From Thiocystis minor (lineage in GTDB: Bacteria > Pseudomonadota > Gammaproteobacteria > Chromatiales > Chromatiaceae): 64,000 bases of DNA. Positions 36,033 through 45,200 of this stretch are shown here, one piece after another. The notes beneath the pieces were generated by a model. The model had not been told where the DNA came from, did not search any database, and was given only the letters and a program-made list of their open reading frames with translations. The position numbers and the translations under genes are program-made. The number at the start of each line of letters is the position of its first letter. The stretch's first letter is position 1. The stretch spans positions 35,223 to 99,222 of the forward strand of contig NZ_NHSQ01000065.1 in assembly GCF_016653465.1 (NCBI RefSeq), read 5' to 3'.

Positions 36033-37150
36033 TTCAATTCGGTTTTCGATGACTCGGCGGCAATTTCCAGCGGCTCGCTCAGCACGATTTCATCCTGGTC
36101 ATCCACGCGTTCGAGGCGTTCCGCCATGCCGGGGTTCAGATGCGTTCTGCCCTGGCGATCCATCAACAGGACATAACGCACCCCCATGTTGACCGCGATC
36201 CGGTGCCAGTCCGTCGGTCCGGCGATGAAGAGCGCGGTGGCGGCCGCCGCCGCCGTCGTCGCATCGTCGTGGATGACGGTGACCGCCCGCGTTTCCTGGG
36301 CCGGCGAGCCGGTGCGCGGATCGATGACATCATGGTACAGCCTGCCCTCAAACAGAAAATTGCGGTCATAGTCGGCGATCGTGGCCACACTCTCGTTGCC
36401 CCGAAGCGGCAGGATGGCGAAGACGCCCGAACCGTTGGGGCGGCGAATCGGGATCCGCCAGGGCTGGCCGGCGCGGTCGCCGATGGCGCGCAGATGCCCG
36501 CCGGCCTTGATCAGGGCATTGTCGATGCCGGCTTCCATCAGATGCCTGATGGACAGATCGATCGCATGACTTTTGGCGATCGCGTTGAAATCCAGGCGAA
36601 GCGAGGGATTGTGGCCGCGCAGCTCAAGATCCTCGATGTCAATCTGCGCCATGGTCGGGTTGGCCTTGACCAGACGCGCAATCCGTTCGGGCGAGGGTGG
36701 CGGACGGCTGCCCAACTGATCGTCATGAAAGCCCCACAGATCCATCAAGTGGCCAATGGCTGGATTGAAGAGGCCGTCGCTACGCGCTTCCAGGGCCTTG
36801 CCAAGACGGACCAACGGCAGCATGGAGGGCGGCGCGACGAAAGGTTCGCTGCTGGCAAGCAGCCGATTGACGCGCGTCATGGGGCCGGGTTCCCAGGCAT
36901 GCCAGTCGCGTTCCAGGTAGACAAAGTCCTGCTCGATCCGGTCCGCGGCCTGTTTTGCCTGTTCCTTGCCGACACCCACCAGACTTACGTCTACCTGGGT
37001 TCCGAATGCCGTGAAGCGGGTGACGATGACCGGAGACCGGTCTTTGCAAGCGGTCAGCGCGAGCAGAACGATCAGGACAATCAGGGCCATTCGTCGACGC
37101 ATCGCGCGGTTTGCGCCAGGGTCGGTCGCGGGGGACAACGCATACAGCAT
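36029..37150 (-). CDS. apbE: ApbE-like FAD:protein FMN transferase, lipoprotein
   Basis: Protein of 373 residues. A lipobox, LLALTACKD, lies after a hydrophobic stretch, so it is probably an inner-face periplasmic lipoprotein. ApbE enzymes attach FMN to threonine in NqrB/C and RnfD/G. The family core is visible (FTAFGTQVDVSL, LDFNAIAKSHAIDLS, ALIKAGGHLRAIGD, YHDVIDPRTGSP). Two spots differ from the consensus: GGD is GGH, and the metal-ligand aspartate usually seen in AD-x-x-AT is alanine (AAAAATALF). It may be altered in activity. The start could be the ATG 16 codons later. Confidence 0.8.
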   Translation of the reverse strand: MLYALSPATDPGANRAMRRRMALIVLIVLLALTACKDRSPVIVTRFTAFGTQVDVSLVGVGKEQAKQAADRIEQDFVYLERDWHAWEPGPMTRVNRLLASSEPFVAPPSMLPLVRLGKALEARSDGLFNPAIGHLMDLWGFHDDQLGSRPPPSPERIARLVKANPTMAQIDIEDLELRGHNPSLRLDFNAIAKSHAIDLSIRHLMEAGIDNALIKAGGHLRAIGDRAGQPWRIPIRRPNGSGVFAILPLRGNESVATIADYDRNFLFEGRLYHDVIDPRTGSPAQETRAVTVIHDDATTAAAAATALFIAGPTDWHRIAVNMGVRYVLLMDRQGRTHLNPGMAERLERVDDQDEIVLSEPLEIAAESSKTELK

Positions 37151-37258
37151 AGTGTCGCCGTTCCTCAGGGTAGGGGTTGGCCAGATCGCGCCTAAACCGC
37201 GGCGACCGCAATCTTCGTTGGATCAGGCGAGTCCGCTCTCACGGAGGGGTGGCGCGGA

Positions 37259-38218
37259 TCACGCTTGGGCGCGGCTCAGGCGAGTCTGGATGCATTCCAT
37301 CAAATCTCCCGCAATGTCGAGACCATGGGCCGCATCCAGTTCGCGGATACAGGTTGGACTGGTGACATTGATTTCGGTGAGATAGTCGCCGATCACGTCC
37401 AGGCCCGCGAACAGGATGCCTCGCGCCTTGAGTTCGGGGCCGACCTGTCCGGCGATCCAGCGATCCCGCTCGGTCAATGGGCGTGCCTCGGCGCTGGCCC
37501 CGGCGGCGAGGTTGCCGCGAGTCTCGCCTGGCGCGGGGATGCGCGCCAGACAGTAAGGCACGGGTTCGCCATCGACCATCAGAATCCGTTTGTCGCCGTC
37601 ACGGATGTCGGGAATGAAACGCTGGACCATACAGAACCGTCGGCCAAAATCGGTCAACGTCTCGATGATGACGCTCAGATTGGGATCGTCCTGACGCACC
37701 CGAAACACCGACGCACCGCCCATGCCATCGAGCGGCTTCAAAATGATGTCGCGATGCCGGGCGTGGAAGGCGCGGATATCCAGCGCGCGACGGGTGATCA
37801 GGGTGGGCGGCGTACACTGCGGGAATGCGGACGTAAAGACCTTTTCGTTCGCATCGCGCAGGCTGCGCGGATGATTGACCACCAGACAACCTTCTCGCTG
37901 GGCTTGTTCCAGGAGGTAGGTCGTAAAAATATATTCCATGTCGAACGGCGGATCCTTGCGCATCAGCAGGGCATCGAGCCGGGCGAGCGGGCGCGTTTCC
38001 TCCACCCCGAAACGATACCAGCCGCTGGGGTCATCGGTGACATCGATGGCCCGCAGGCGCGCCATGGCGCGACCGTCAAGCAGGTAAAGGTCGGCGACCT
38101 CCAGGTACCAGAGTGGCCAGCCACGCCGCTGCGCCGCCAGCATCATGGCAAAGGTGCTGTCTTTTTTGATGTTGATGGATCCGATCGGATCCATCGCAAA
38201 GCCGATCTCGATGGACAT
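37259..38218 (-). CDS. gshB: Glutathione synthetase
   Basis: Adds glycine to gamma-glutamylcysteine. An ATP-grasp enzyme of 319 residues: MSIEIGFAMDPIGSINIKKDS at the start, VVNHPRSLRDANEKVF, IILKPLDGMGGASVFRV for the ATP site and NVTSPTCIREL near the end. This start is chosen because 59 upstream codons of the open frame have no family match. It heads the minus-strand run toward pyrC' and is divergent from pilG, as in Pseudomonas. Confidence 0.95.
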   Translation of the reverse strand: MSIEIGFAMDPIGSINIKKDSTFAMMLAAQRRGWPLWYLEVADLYLLDGRAMARLRAIDVTDDPSGWYRFGVEETRPLARLDALLMRKDPPFDMEYIFTTYLLEQAQREGCLVVNHPRSLRDANEKVFTSAFPQCTPPTLITRRALDIRAFHARHRDIILKPLDGMGGASVFRVRQDDPNLSVIIETLTDFGRRFCMVQRFIPDIRDGDKRILMVDGEPVPYCLARIPAPGETRGNLAAGASAEARPLTERDRWIAGQVGPELKARGILFAGLDVIGDYLTEINVTSPTCIRELDAAHGLDIAGDLMECIQTRLSRAQA

Positions 38219-38477
38219 GCCGGCAGTGTACTTCAGCCGCCGGTTGCTTGTCAGCGCATTCGCGCGGGCTTGCATGCTGCATCGCTTGACTCTAGGATCA
38301 CGGATCATTCCGCCATCGTGGATCCTGAGCGCATCCGGATGCTCGGTCGTTTGGCCTCCTGTCGCTCTTATTTTCGGAATGATGACGCCGTTCACATCGA
38401 CGCACCGCCTCGACCATGGTACAAATCCCAGCTATGTATAGTCGTCTTACAACTTGCTTTGGCAAGGAGCCGCAACC

Positions 38478-38927
38478 GTGACGGACCAGGCGGATCGTCC
38501 TGACTTGCGTGGCACCAGGATCCTGGTGATCGATGACAGTAAAACCATCCGGCGCACGGCGGAAAACCTGTTGGTGAAAGCCGGTTTCGAGGTCTGTGTC
38601 GCGGAAGATGGATTTGACGCGCTCGGCAAGATCGTCAGTTTCAAACCCGAACTGGTCTTTGTCGATATCATGATGCCGAGGCTCGATGGCTACCATACCT
38701 GCGCGCTGATCAAGAGCAACCCTGCTTTGCAGCATACGCCGGTGGTGATGCTCTCGAGCAAGGATGGATTATTCGATCGCGCCAGGGGGCGAATGGTGGG
38801 CGCGCAGATGTATCTGTCCAAGCCCTTCACTGGCGAGGAACTGCTGCGGGCAGTACGCGGCATTCTGCGCCAATCCTCCCCGCCCCTTTTCGGGCAGGCG
38901 GACGGACAGGATCCATCCAGCTCTTGA
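38478..38927 (+). CDS. pilG: Twitching response regulator PilG
   Basis: Single-domain receiver of 149 residues with the phospho-site Asp63 (LVFVDIMMPRLDGY), the acidic pair in LVIDDSKTIRR and the lysine in YLSKPF. In Pseudomonas PilG is phosphorylated by ChpA and stimulates pilus extension. GTG at 38478 with AAGGAG ahead is preferred. The first gene of the pilGHIJ-chpA run. No clear promoter can be fixed in the 259-bp divergent space, apart from an AT-rich TGTATAGT near 38437. Confidence 0.92.
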   Translation: MTDQADRPDLRGTRILVIDDSKTIRRTAENLLVKAGFEVCVAEDGFDALGKIVSFKPELVFVDIMMPRLDGYHTCALIKSNPALQHTPVVMLSSKDGLFDRARGRMVGAQMYLSKPFTGEELLRAVRGILRQSSPPLFGQADGQDPSSS

Positions 38928-38994
38928 ATGCCTGTCAGCCATTCACCGGCCAGGAATTTGCGCAAGCGGATGCTTTGTCGATACGGCCTCGTTC

Positions 38995-39468
38995 ATGAGC
39001 AAGGATCATTCGCTGACAAGCCTTAGGCATATCATGAGACGCTTAAACCCGAACGCAAACCCGCCAGCTCAGGACGTGAGTGCTACCAGCGTCTCATCCG
39101 TGACCGCAACCGTGCTGGTGGTCGACGATTCGCCGACCGAGACACGCATCCTGTTCAATACGCTCACCAAAGCCGGATACCGGGTCGAAACCGCGGCGAA
39201 TGGCGAGGAAGGGGTCGACGCGGCACGCCGCCTCCATCCTGACGTCATCCTAATGGATGTCATCATGCCAGTCCTGAACGGTTTTCAGGCGACACGGATT
39301 CTGCGTGGCGACGTGCAAACCGCGAATATCCCCATCATCATGGTAACGACCAAGGATATGAAAACGGACCGAACCTGGGGTTTGCGCCAAGGCGCAAACG
39401 ACTACCTGGTCAAGCCAGTGGATCGCCAGCTACTCCTCGAACGGATTCGCATCCTCTTGGGTGCTTGA
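38995..39468 (+). CDS. pilH: Twitching response regulator PilH
   Basis: Receiver protein of 157 residues, phospho-site Asp88 (VILMDVIMPVLNGF) and lysine in YLVKPVD. It opposes PilG, favouring retraction in Pseudomonas. It carries an N-terminal tail of about 38 residues before the receiver; the ATG at 39034 would remove 13 of these. Its stop overlaps the next reading frame. Confidence 0.88.
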   Translation: MSKDHSLTSLRHIMRRLNPNANPPAQDVSATSVSSVTATVLVVDDSPTETRILFNTLTKAGYRVETAANGEEGVDAARRLHPDVILMDVIMPVLNGFQATRILRGDVQTANIPIIMVTTKDMKTDRTWGLRQGANDYLVKPVDRQLLLERIRILLGA

Positions 39469-39473
39469 CGCAA

Positions 39474-40073
39474 ATGGCGCGCACCAACCGTTCCAGAACC
39501 GATCTGCACGCGCTGATTCGCGACCTTGACGCTCGCTGTCGGGCGCGCGCCGCCGGCTTGCCGGACGACACGAAACCTTCCGATAGCTGGGCGGCGGTGT
39601 TGTTTCTGGTGCGCGCGCAGCCCTTTTTGACGCCGCTGGAGCAGATTGCCGAAGTCCTTGAAATGCCACGCGACATTACACGGGTGCCGGGTACCCGGCC
39701 GTGGCTGCTCGGCGTCGCGAATAATCGGGGAATTCTGCTGCCAATTTTCGATCTGGGCGCCTTTATCGAGGGCGGGAAGCCCCCGCTTCAGGGTAGGGTC
39801 CAGGAATCTGGCTCGGACCGCCGCCGCGAAACCCGCGGTCGAGAGCGCGTGCTGGTGGTAAGGCAGGATGAATTGCCCTGCGGTCTGGTCGTCTCCGAGG
39901 CGATCGGTATGCGCTACATCAAACGCGGCGACCAAGTCGCCGAGGTACCGGAGGGGCTCGGCGCGAGCAAACCCTACGTCGATGCCTCGTTTCTTCTCGA
40001 TGGCGCGCCAGTGCCGGTCGTCCGGCTGGGTCGCCTGATCGCCGATCCACTGTTCAACGCGGCCATGGTGTAG
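39474..40073 (+). CDS. pilI: CheW-like adaptor PilI
   Basis: CheW-type coupling protein of 199 residues that links the receptor PilJ to the kinase ChpA. Visible pieces are VPGTRPWLLGVANNRGILLPIFDL and RVLVVRQDELPCGLVVSEAIG, with the C-terminal strand PVPVVRLGRLIAD. A short insertion rich in charged residues lies between the two halves. A TTG in frame 9 bp upstream is another possible start. Confidence 0.9.
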   Translation: MARTNRSRTDLHALIRDLDARCRARAAGLPDDTKPSDSWAAVLFLVRAQPFLTPLEQIAEVLEMPRDITRVPGTRPWLLGVANNRGILLPIFDLGAFIEGGKPPLQGRVQESGSDRRRETRGRERVLVVRQDELPCGLVVSEAIGMRYIKRGDQVAEVPEGLGASKPYVDASFLLDGAPVPVVRLGRLIADPLFNAAMV

Positions 40074-40112
40074 ACGCTCGCGATCGACCTCGGCGGCGAG
40101 TTCGCTCAATGG

Positions 40113-40135
40113 TCAAGGTTCATGACTGACCTTGA
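40113..40135. repeat. Small hairpin between pilI and pilJ
   Basis: A stem TCAAGGT/ACCTTGA with a 9-nt loop in the 145-bp gap between pilI and pilJ. It could weaken read-through or protect mRNA ends. No T-run follows. Confidence 0.3.
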
Positions 40136-40218
40136 AGCACGTTATGTACCGTCAGGCGTGACCAGGACATTCAATGGACATTCGAAAAGACAATCAACGC
40201 ATCGGGAGTCGGCACTAG

Positions 40219-42255
40219 ATGGCGAAGCCAATGAAAATAACTTTAGGCAAAACCGCGGCGGGGCGGTTCCCGGGAGGTTCACAGTGGACGACGCTTCTGT
40301 GGTTACTGATCGCGTTGATCTTTGCGGCGCTGGCGTTGCTGAGCGATCTTCAACTGAGCAATGTCGACGAAGCGAATCGACGGCAGTCGCTCGCCGCGGC
40401 CATGCAAACCATCGAAGCGCGGAATTTGATCGAATCCGCACGCGAGGCCGCGCGGGGCAACGTCGACGCCTTTGAGCGGCTACGCCAGGCGCACGAGCAA
40501 TTGCAGGCCAGTTTGGCGACCCCGATCAGCGGTGCTGCCGACATGGCGACGCCACTCAGGGATCACGCGAGACAAGCCGAGAAATCCTGGGCGGCGGTCA
40601 GCGCCGCCGCCAAAGGGATTCTGGCCGAGAAGGCTCGTCTGCTGACCCTGCGCGAACACATCGAGACCGTGCAGGAAGCACTGCCGCAAGTCAACGAGAA
40701 GATGGCTGCGGCGCAGCGGGTCGTCGCCGAGACCGCTACGCCCTCTCAGGCGCTTCAAGCCGGCCTGCAAACGGCCCGGCTGGAGCGCATGAGCGCGGCT
40801 CTCGCGCAATTCCTGGCGGGCGAGACGCTCGCCGCCCAAACGATCGAGGATTTTTCGGCGGGCAACGACGCGTTCGCCGCCACGCTCGACGACCTGATCG
40901 AAGCATCCCGGAGCGGTTCGGTGTCGAGTGCCGGCGCTCGTTCCGCACTCGCCGAAACGAAGCTTCACTTCGACACGCTGCGCGCGTCGGCCAGCGACCT
41001 GCTGGGATCGATGCAAGAGGTTCAGCCAGCGCTCGACCAATTGCCGAGCCTGGAGACCGAGGGGCTTCGGCTGGAGACGTCATTGCAAGCCCTGATGTCT
41101 GACACTGGCCTGGGGGGAGGGCACTTCACGCTGGCCGGCATTCCCATTGGCAAAGGCGCGGTTCTGCTGTTCGGCGCCATCGCCGTGCTGAGTCTCGTTC
41201 TGTTGACGCTATTGACCTTGCGCGACGCCAAGCGTCGGGAGGAACTTTCGACCGCCCAGACCGAGCGTGACGAGGGCGCGATCCTGCGTCTGCTTGATGA
41301 AATGGGCGATCTCGCCAGCGGCGATCTGACGGTCGAGGCCACGGTCACCGAGGACAAAACGGGAGCCATCGCCGATGCCATTAACTATGCGATCGAGGCC
41401 CTGCGAAGCCTGGTGACCACCATCAACACGACCGCCGCCAGGGTCACGCACTCGGCGCAAGAGAGTCGCGCGATCGCCATGCGGCTCGCCGAGGCGAGCA
41501 GCGTTCAATCGCTGCAGATCACCCAGGCCTCGGCGGCCGTGCAGTCGCTGACGGTTCAGATCGACGAAGTCGCCCGCAATGCCGGCGAGTCCGCCGAGGT
41601 GGCGTCCCGTTCGGTGGAAGTGGCCGGACGCGGCGCCCAGACGGTGCGCGATACGATCCAGGGCATGGATGCAATCCGCGAGCAGATTCAGGAAACCTCG
41701 AAGCGTATCAAGCGGTTGGGCGAAAGCTCACAAGAGATTGGCGAGATCGTCGAGCTGATCGACGACATTGCCGATCAGACCAACATCCTGGCGCTGAACG
41801 CCGCCATGCAGGCGGCGATGGCGGGCGAGGCCGGACGCGGTTTCGCGGTGGTCGCCGACGAGGTCCAGCGGCTGGCCGAGCGTTCGCGCAACGCCACCAA
41901 GCAGATCGAGGTGCTGGTGCGGACCATCCAGGCGGACACCAACGAGGCGGTCAGTTCCATGGAGGCCAGTACCGCCGGCGTGGTCGAAGGCGCCAACTTG
42001 GCCGAGAACGCGGGCGAGGCGCTGCGCGAGATCGAGAACGTCTCGGCCTACATCGCCGATCTGACCAAGCGCATTTCCGATTCCTCCCAGCGTCAGTCCC
42101 GGCAGTCCGCTGAGATCAACGATACCGTCCAGGCCATTCGCGCCATCACCGAGGAGAATACGGATGGCACGCGCCGCGCCGCGGACTCGGTCGAGGAACT
42201 CGCCAACCTGGCCATCGAATTGCAGCGGTCGGTAGCAGGCTTCCGGCTTCCCTAA
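40219..42255 (+). CDS. pilJ: Type IV pilus chemoreceptor PilJ
   Basis: Membrane chemoreceptor of 678 residues. TM1 about 25-43, a long periplasmic helical sensor, TM2 about 315-335 ([20 protein letters not shown]), HAMP ([18 protein letters not shown]) and the signalling tip [31 protein letters not shown]. The tip's [12 protein letters not shown] in place of AAVEAARAG is characteristic of PilJ-type receptors. It senses a pilin- or surface-related signal and activates ChpA. It is preceded by pilI and followed by chpA at 29 bp. Confidence 0.94.
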   Translation: MAKPMKITLGKTAAGRFPGGSQWTTLLWLLIALIFAALALLSDLQLSNVDEANRRQSLAAAMQTIEARNLIESAREAARGNVDAFERLRQAHEQLQASLATPISGAADMATPLRDHARQAEKSWAAVSAAAKGILAEKARLLTLREHIETVQEALPQVNEKMAAAQRVVAETATPSQALQAGLQTARLERMSAALAQFLAGETLAAQTIEDFSAGNDAFAATLDDLIEASRSGSVSSAGARSALAETKLHFDTLRASASDLLGSMQEVQPALDQLPSLETEGLRLETSLQALMSDTGLGGGHFTLAGIPIGKGAVLLFGAIAVLSLVLLTLLTLRDAKRREELSTAQTERDEGAILRLLDEMGDLASGDLTVEATVTEDKTGAIADAINYAIEALRSLVTTINTTAARVTHSAQESRAIAMRLAEASSVQSLQITQASAAVQSLTVQIDEVARNAGESAEVASRSVEVAGRGAQTVRDTIQGMDAIREQIQETSKRIKRLGESSQEIGEIVELIDDIADQTNILALNAAMQAAMAGEAGRGFAVVADEVQRLAERSRNATKQIEVLVRTIQADTNEAVSSMEASTAGVVEGANLAENAGEALREIENVSAYIADLTKRISDSSQRQSRQSAEINDTVQAIRAITEENTDGTRRAADSVEELANLAIELQRSVAGFRLP

Positions 42256-42284
42256 CGGACAGGCTGACCACGAGTAGCGGGTCC

Positions 42285-45200
42285 ATGGCAGAAAAAAAGG
42301 TGGTTGAAGGTCTTCATTGGGTCAAGGGCGAGATCGCCGCGACCCTGCGTCCAGTGCGTGACTTGGTTGAGGCAGGAGGTGCCTCTACCTCGCCGGGGAG
42401 TCTGGCGGCTGCCGTTCAAGCCCTGGAGCAGGTGCAAGGCGTCCTGCTGGCGCTGCAATTGAATACGCCGGCGCGTCTGGTGCAAGAGATGACCCGGCTG
42501 GCCGAGTGCCTGAGCGATGGCGGTTCGATGGCGCTCGAGGCGGAAGACACCCAGGACGTTCACGCGGTCGCGCGGGTGATGGGTCAGGCGCTTGCCCAGT
42601 TGAACAGTCACCTCGACAGCCTGGATGCCGGCTTCGATGAACGCCCGTTGAACCTCTGGTCGAGCATCAATGAGGTCCGCGCTGCCCGCAATGACCTGCC
42701 GCTGACCCATTTCGAATTCCTGACGTTAGCGGCAACGGAGACCGACGGCGATGTTCAATGGCGGCCCGAGGCGCTGGAGACTCTGGCCGAAGTCGTGCGT
42801 CAGGTACGGCCTCAATATCACCGTTATCTGGTCGAATGGTATCGGGGCGGTCCTGACAATCAGGGCCTGATCCGTCTCGGGAGTCTCTTTCGTCATCTGC
42901 ATGGCTACCTCAAGGAGGGGGTGCTCGCCGACCTGTTTCTTCTCAGCGAGGCATTTGCCGAAGCCGTGCGGGACGAACGTCTGGCCACCGATGCCAAAAC
43001 GCGCTCATTGATGGGGCATATCGATCGGGTCTTGAAGCCGTTGGCCCAAAAGCCGCCGCAGTGGCCGGACGTTGATGTACTGTCCCTCATCGAACATCTC
43101 CTGAATAGTCTTTCAGCGGTCGCGGTCAGCAATCCGGCCGTTGCCCGGCTATGGTCCTGGTATGGTCCAGACCGGTCCGGCACCTCCCGGTCACGCGAAG
43201 ACAGGGATGGTTTTGGTGGCGATGCCGCGCTCGCCGAGCTCGCAGGCTCGCTCTTGAGCGAGTTCTCCCAGCTCAAAGAGCAGTTCGATCTGCTGACGCG
43301 CGAGGAACCGACCGATCACGATGCGTTGGATGCCTTCAGCGCGCGCCTGCGTCGTCTCGCCGACACCCTGGACGTGGCCGACGTCGGCAACCTGTCGGAG
43401 CGACTGCGCACGCTTGCCAATGATTTCAGTGGCTCAACGCGCGACGAGATGGCGAGAGATCGGGTACGGCTGGAGTCGCAGGCCATGGAACTGCTTGGCA
43501 TCGAGGCGGTTCTGCTCGCCCATGCCGGTCATCGTTCGACGCGGGCCAAACAGATCATCGTGCCCGAGATGGATCTGTCCGAACTCACCGCGGCCACGTT
43601 GCGCGAAGCGGGTTACGAACTATTGCAAGTCAAGGAGGCCATTGCTGGCTGCCATGCCGAACAGGGCACGCTGGATGCCCTGAGCCCGGTGAAGCAACAT
43701 CTTCTCAGTGTCTCCGGCGCCTTGACCGTTCTCGGCGAGATTCCGGCGGCGGAGCTTACCGATTCGATCGGCGAACTGGTCCAGAATCGCTATGTCAAGG
43801 CCGGGCGGACTCTCACGGCTGCCGAATTCGAGCATCTTGCCGATGCCGTCGCAGCACTCGAACTCTATCTTGGTCATCTCCAGGAGGCGGTGCCCTTCGG
43901 CGGCAGCCTGATCGAGCGCGGCAGCGAGTCTATTCGCGCCCTTCGGTCCGAGCCTGAGCCAACCCTAGCGCTTTCGATCGAAGAGCCAACCGGCACGACG
44001 GCCGCCTCGACCGATGTCGAGCGGCCCCTTGAGCTTGATCTCCCTCTCGATTCCGACATCATCCCCGACTCCCAGGTCTCCATCCCGAATCAACCCGCTT
44101 CGGAGATCGTCCCCGGCTTGATCGAATCGGAGTTTTCCGACGATGACGAGACGGCATTTCTCGATATCTTCATGGAGGAGGCCCGCGAGGAAACCGCTTC
44201 GGTCCAGATCCAGTTTGCACGCTGGGAGTCCAATCCCAACGATGTCTCCGCCCTGGCCACACTCAGGCGCAGCTTCCATACCCTCAAGGGCAGCGGCCGA
44301 CTGGTCGGAGCCCTGCAGGTCGCCGAGTTTGCTCAGTCGATCGAGTTACTGCTCAATCGTCTGATGGAAGAGCAAGCGTTCCCCACCGAGGACATTCTGA
44401 GCTGCGTGGCAGAGGCGGTGAGTCTGTTGCCCGGTCTTGTCACGGCCGAGTCCGAGGGGCTCCAGTTCGACGTCGATCCTCTCGTTTCGCGCGCCAATCG
44501 GTTGCGGGAGACGTCCAGCCTTGCGGCTGGTCAAGAGCTCGTGACCACGATCGCACCAGCCGAGTTGTCAGACGAACTGGCGGCCGCGAAGCTGGCGGAT
44601 CTTGCGGAGCAGGTGACCGACCACGATAGTCTGTTCGTCGCCGACGAAGAATTGCAGCGAATCTTTCAGGCGGAGACGTACGAGCATCTCGACGAGTTGC
44701 GGGTCTTTCTGCGGCGGGCCGAGGCGGGTGACGCCAGGGTGGATGAAGCGAGCCGACGCGCCTTGCATACCCTGACCGGTAGTGCGCGAATGTCTGGCAT
44801 CGACTCCATTGCCACGGTGACCAAGGGGTTGGAGCAATGTATCAAACCGTTGCTGGCCTTGGGCGGCGTGCTGGATGAGCGCCTGTTGACTCTCATCGGG
44901 CGCGCTGTCGACGCCATTCGAGAACGGGTCGACGAATTGCCAGCCCTGGGTGCCGGCGCCTCGGCCCTGGTGGACCTTGCCGCCGAGATCGCCCAACTTG
45001 AGCCGCCCGTTCTGGCGGACGATAAGATCGAAATCCCCACGGCCATCGACGCTCTTCAGATCGAGGTGCCACCCGAGCCAGAGCCTTCGCGCGAGCATCT
45101 CATTCCGCTAGAGACCGCTCTCGACGACTCGCCTCGGTATCCCGCGGTGGCAGTCGAACAGGAGGCAGGCGACTGGCGGTCGGCGGCTGAATGTGCGGGC

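Noticed and set aside
36029..37195. 351-codon plus-strand frame opposite apbE
   Set aside because: The minus strand encodes a clear ApbE-like lipoprotein in line with its operon.
40122..40475. 117-codon plus-strand frame at the start of pilJ
   Set aside because: It overlaps pilJ in another frame and has no family features.
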